From: Verrucomicrobiota bacterium
Lineage (GTDB): Bacteria > Verrucomicrobiota > Verrucomicrobiia > Verrucomicrobiales > Akkermansiaceae
DNA: 5,999 bases
NCBI GenBank assembly: GCA_008932955.1
Contig: WBXE01000146.1
Location: 1-5,999 of the forward strand
Reading direction: 5' to 3'
Shown: positions 4,703 to 5,999 of the stretch, in pieces
How the letters are laid out: every line of letters begins with the position of its first letter
Numbering within the stretch: position 1 is the stretch's first letter
The notes under the pieces: generated by a model
The model's input: the letters and a program-made list of their open reading frames with translations, nothing else
Told to the model about the DNA's origin: nothing
The model's database searches: none
Program-made: the position numbers and the translations under genes

Positions 4703-5999
4703 TCAACTCGTGCTTGGTTGGAGGTACTTGCGGTCACGGCGGTGGCGGCGGTGGCGGCGCCAGACTTTGTAGCGTTGGCCGAAGCTTTCGAAGGCCAGAT
4801 AGATTACGGGCGTGGTGTAGAGGGTGAGGGTTTGTGAGAGCAGCAAACCGCCGACCACCGCGATGCCCAGTGGTTGGCGCAACTCTGAACCGGTGCCCAT
4901 CCCGATAGCCAGCGGAATGGCCCCAAACAGCGCGGCCAGAGTGGTCATCATGATCGGCCGGAAGCGGATTACGCAGGCCTTGTAGATGGCATCGCACGGA
5001 CTAAGCCCTTCCTGCCGCTCCGCATCTAACGCGAAGTCGATCATCATGATGGCGTTTTTCTTGACGATGCCCATCAACAAGATGATGCCGATAAAGGAAA
5101 TGAGCGATAGATCGACGCCGGTGGCCATCAGTGCGAGCAGTGCGCCAACACCGGCGGATGGCAGCGTGGAGATGATGGTGAGCGGGTGGATGAGGCTTTC
5201 GTAAAGAATGCCGAGCACAACATAGACGGCGATAAGCGCGGCCGCGATGAGCAGCGGCATGTTAGACATTGAGGCGCGGAACACTTGCGCCGTGCCTTGG
5301 AAACTGCCTTGCACGCTGGAGGGCATTTGCAGCTCTTGCACCGTCTTATCGACAATTTCCGTCGCCTGGCCCAGCGCCACTCCCGGCGCTAGATTGAACG
5401 ATACGGTCACCGCCGGAAACTGCCCCTGATGATTGACTGATAGAAACGTGTTCTCGGTTTTGAAGCTGGCCACGCTCGAGAGCGGCACCTGCACACCGTG
5501 GGTTGAGCGCACATGGATCTGGTTGAGTGACGATGGATCGCGCAAAAATCCGGGCTCAACTTCGAGCACGACGTGGTGCTGATTGTATTGCTGATACATG
5601 GTGGACACCTGCCGCTGGCCGAACGCATCGTAAAGCGTGTTGTCGATGGCCAGCGGCGCGAGTCCCAGACGCGAGGCCGCATCGCGGTCGATAACCACGG
5701 TGGTTTGCAGGCCGCGGGTTTGTTGGTCGCTGCTGACGTCGCGCAATTCCGGCACGCGGCGGAGTTTTTCCACCAGCGCGGTGGACCAGCGGTTGAGTTC
5801 TGTTAGGTCGCCGGCTTGCAAGGCATACTGGAACTGTGCGCGGCTCATCCGGCCGCCGACACGAATATCCTGGGATGCTTGCAAAAACAAGTTGATGCCA
5901 ACGACCTTGCCGAGTTTGCCGCGCAAGCGGGCGATGACCTGATCGGCGCTGACTTTGCGTTCGGCCAGGGGTTTGAGGGTGATGAACATGCGGCCGTTG
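4703..5999 (-). CDS. RND efflux pump permease, MdtB/MdtC-like, C-terminal part (runs off right edge)
   Basis: The last 431 codons are visible and open to the right edge; the true start lies outside (an internal Met codon at 5989 is not it, because NGR precedes it in frame as in MdtB/MdtC). The fragment begins in the second periplasmic region. NLFLQASQDIRVGGR, AFGQRQVSTMYQQYNQHHVV, VNHQGQFPAVTVSFNL and GSFQGTAQVF match the pore and docking domains of MdtB/MdtC proteins. The last five helices follow, with VVLGILYESLIHPLTI, STLPSAGVGALLALMATG, GIVKKNAIMMIDFA, RFRPIMMTTLAALFGAIPL and GSELRQPLGIAVVGG. The protein uses the proton gradient to expel drugs or similar compounds through a membrane-fusion protein and an outer-membrane channel; that channel is probably encoded just downstream. 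MdtB/MdtC pumps often work as heteromers, so a sister gene may lie beyond the edge. The C-terminus ends in an Arg/His-rich tail (RRHRRHRRDRK). Confidence 0.95.
   Translation of the reverse strand, partial: NGRMFITLKPLAERKVSADQVIARLRGKLGKVVGINLFLQASQDIRVGGRMSRAQFQYALQAGDLTELNRWSTALVEKLRRVPELRDVSSDQQTRGLQTTVVIDRDAASRLGLAPLAIDNTLYDAFGQRQVSTMYQQYNQHHVVLEVEPGFLRDPSSLNQIHVRSTHGVQVPLSSVASFKTENTFLSVNHQGQFPAVTVSFNLAPGVALGQATEIVDKTVQELQMPSSVQGSFQGTAQVFRASMSNMPLLIAAALIAVYVVLGILYESLIHPLTIISTLPSAGVGALLALMATGVDLSLISFIGIILLMGIVKKNAIMMIDFALDAERQEGLSPCDAIYKACVIRFRPIMMTTLAALFGAIPLAIGMGTGSELRQPLGIAVVGGLLLSQTLTLYTTPVIYLAFESFGQRYKVWRRHRRHRRDRKYLQPSTS
4737..4759. repeat. 9-bp tandem repeat inside the RND gene
   Basis: CGGCGGTGG occurs twice in a row (4737-4745, 4746-4754), followed by a partial copy CGGCG (4755-4759). 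Because the period is 9 it keeps the frame and encodes repeated Arg-Arg-His in the cytoplasmic tail of the RND pump. The unit is slippage-prone, so copy number may vary between strains. The tail lies after the last helix and is probably not needed for transport. Confidence 0.5.

Noticed and set aside
1..5999. CRISPR array, tRNA, rRNA, transposase or phage genes
   Set aside because: No regularly spaced repeats, no tRNA cloverleaf with a proper anticodon arm, and no transposase or integrase motif were seen on either strand.

Overview
The window is GC-rich bacterial DNA with Gram-negative features: an RND efflux pump, an outer-membrane channel with a lipoprotein signal, and an exported MsrB. The SdhB is the compact form found in Bacteroidota, Chlamydiota, Verrucomicrobiota and some deltaproteobacteria. 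With high GC, weak or absent Shine-Dalgarno sites at most starts, and a TIGR02206-type membrane protein, a Verrucomicrobiota genome is my best inference (moderate to low confidence; no phylogenetic marker such as rRNA is present).

Layout. Positions 1-505 (minus) hold the N-terminal 168 residues of a family-2 glycosyltransferase that runs off the left edge. Positions 572-1273 (minus) encode a seven-helix TIGR02206/YwaF-type membrane protein. A 405-base gap (1274-1678) separates these from two rightward genes. It holds no convincing gene, but it does hold a long GC stem followed by a T-run on the minus strand, an adjoining 9-bp hairpin, an AT-rich patch, and a direct repeat just before the next gene. 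Then come sdhB (1679-2434) and an exported methionine-R-sulfoxide reductase, msrB (2523-3038). A 21-codon ORF lies between them and overlaps the msrB start by ATGA. Convergent to these, on the minus strand, are the 3' half of an MdtB/MdtC-type RND pump gene (4703-5999, running off the right edge) and the complete gene for its NodT/OprM-type outer-membrane lipoprotein (3050-4510). A 109-bp compound palindromic element sits between those two.

How the genes work together. The RND pump and the outer-membrane channel are parts of one tripartite exporter; the membrane-fusion protein and the rest of the pump presumably lie beyond the right edge. SdhB is the iron-sulfur electron-transfer subunit of succinate dehydrogenase/fumarate reductase, but its usual partners sdhC and sdhA are not next to it. 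MsrB repairs oxidised methionine, probably outside the cytoplasm. The glycosyltransferase and the YwaF-type protein have no visible functional link.

Most of the window is ordinary gene content and I see no clear new multi-gene system. The items most worth following are the two structured non-coding elements (1322-1422 and 4556-4664), the isolated sdhB, and the small coupled ORF before msrB.
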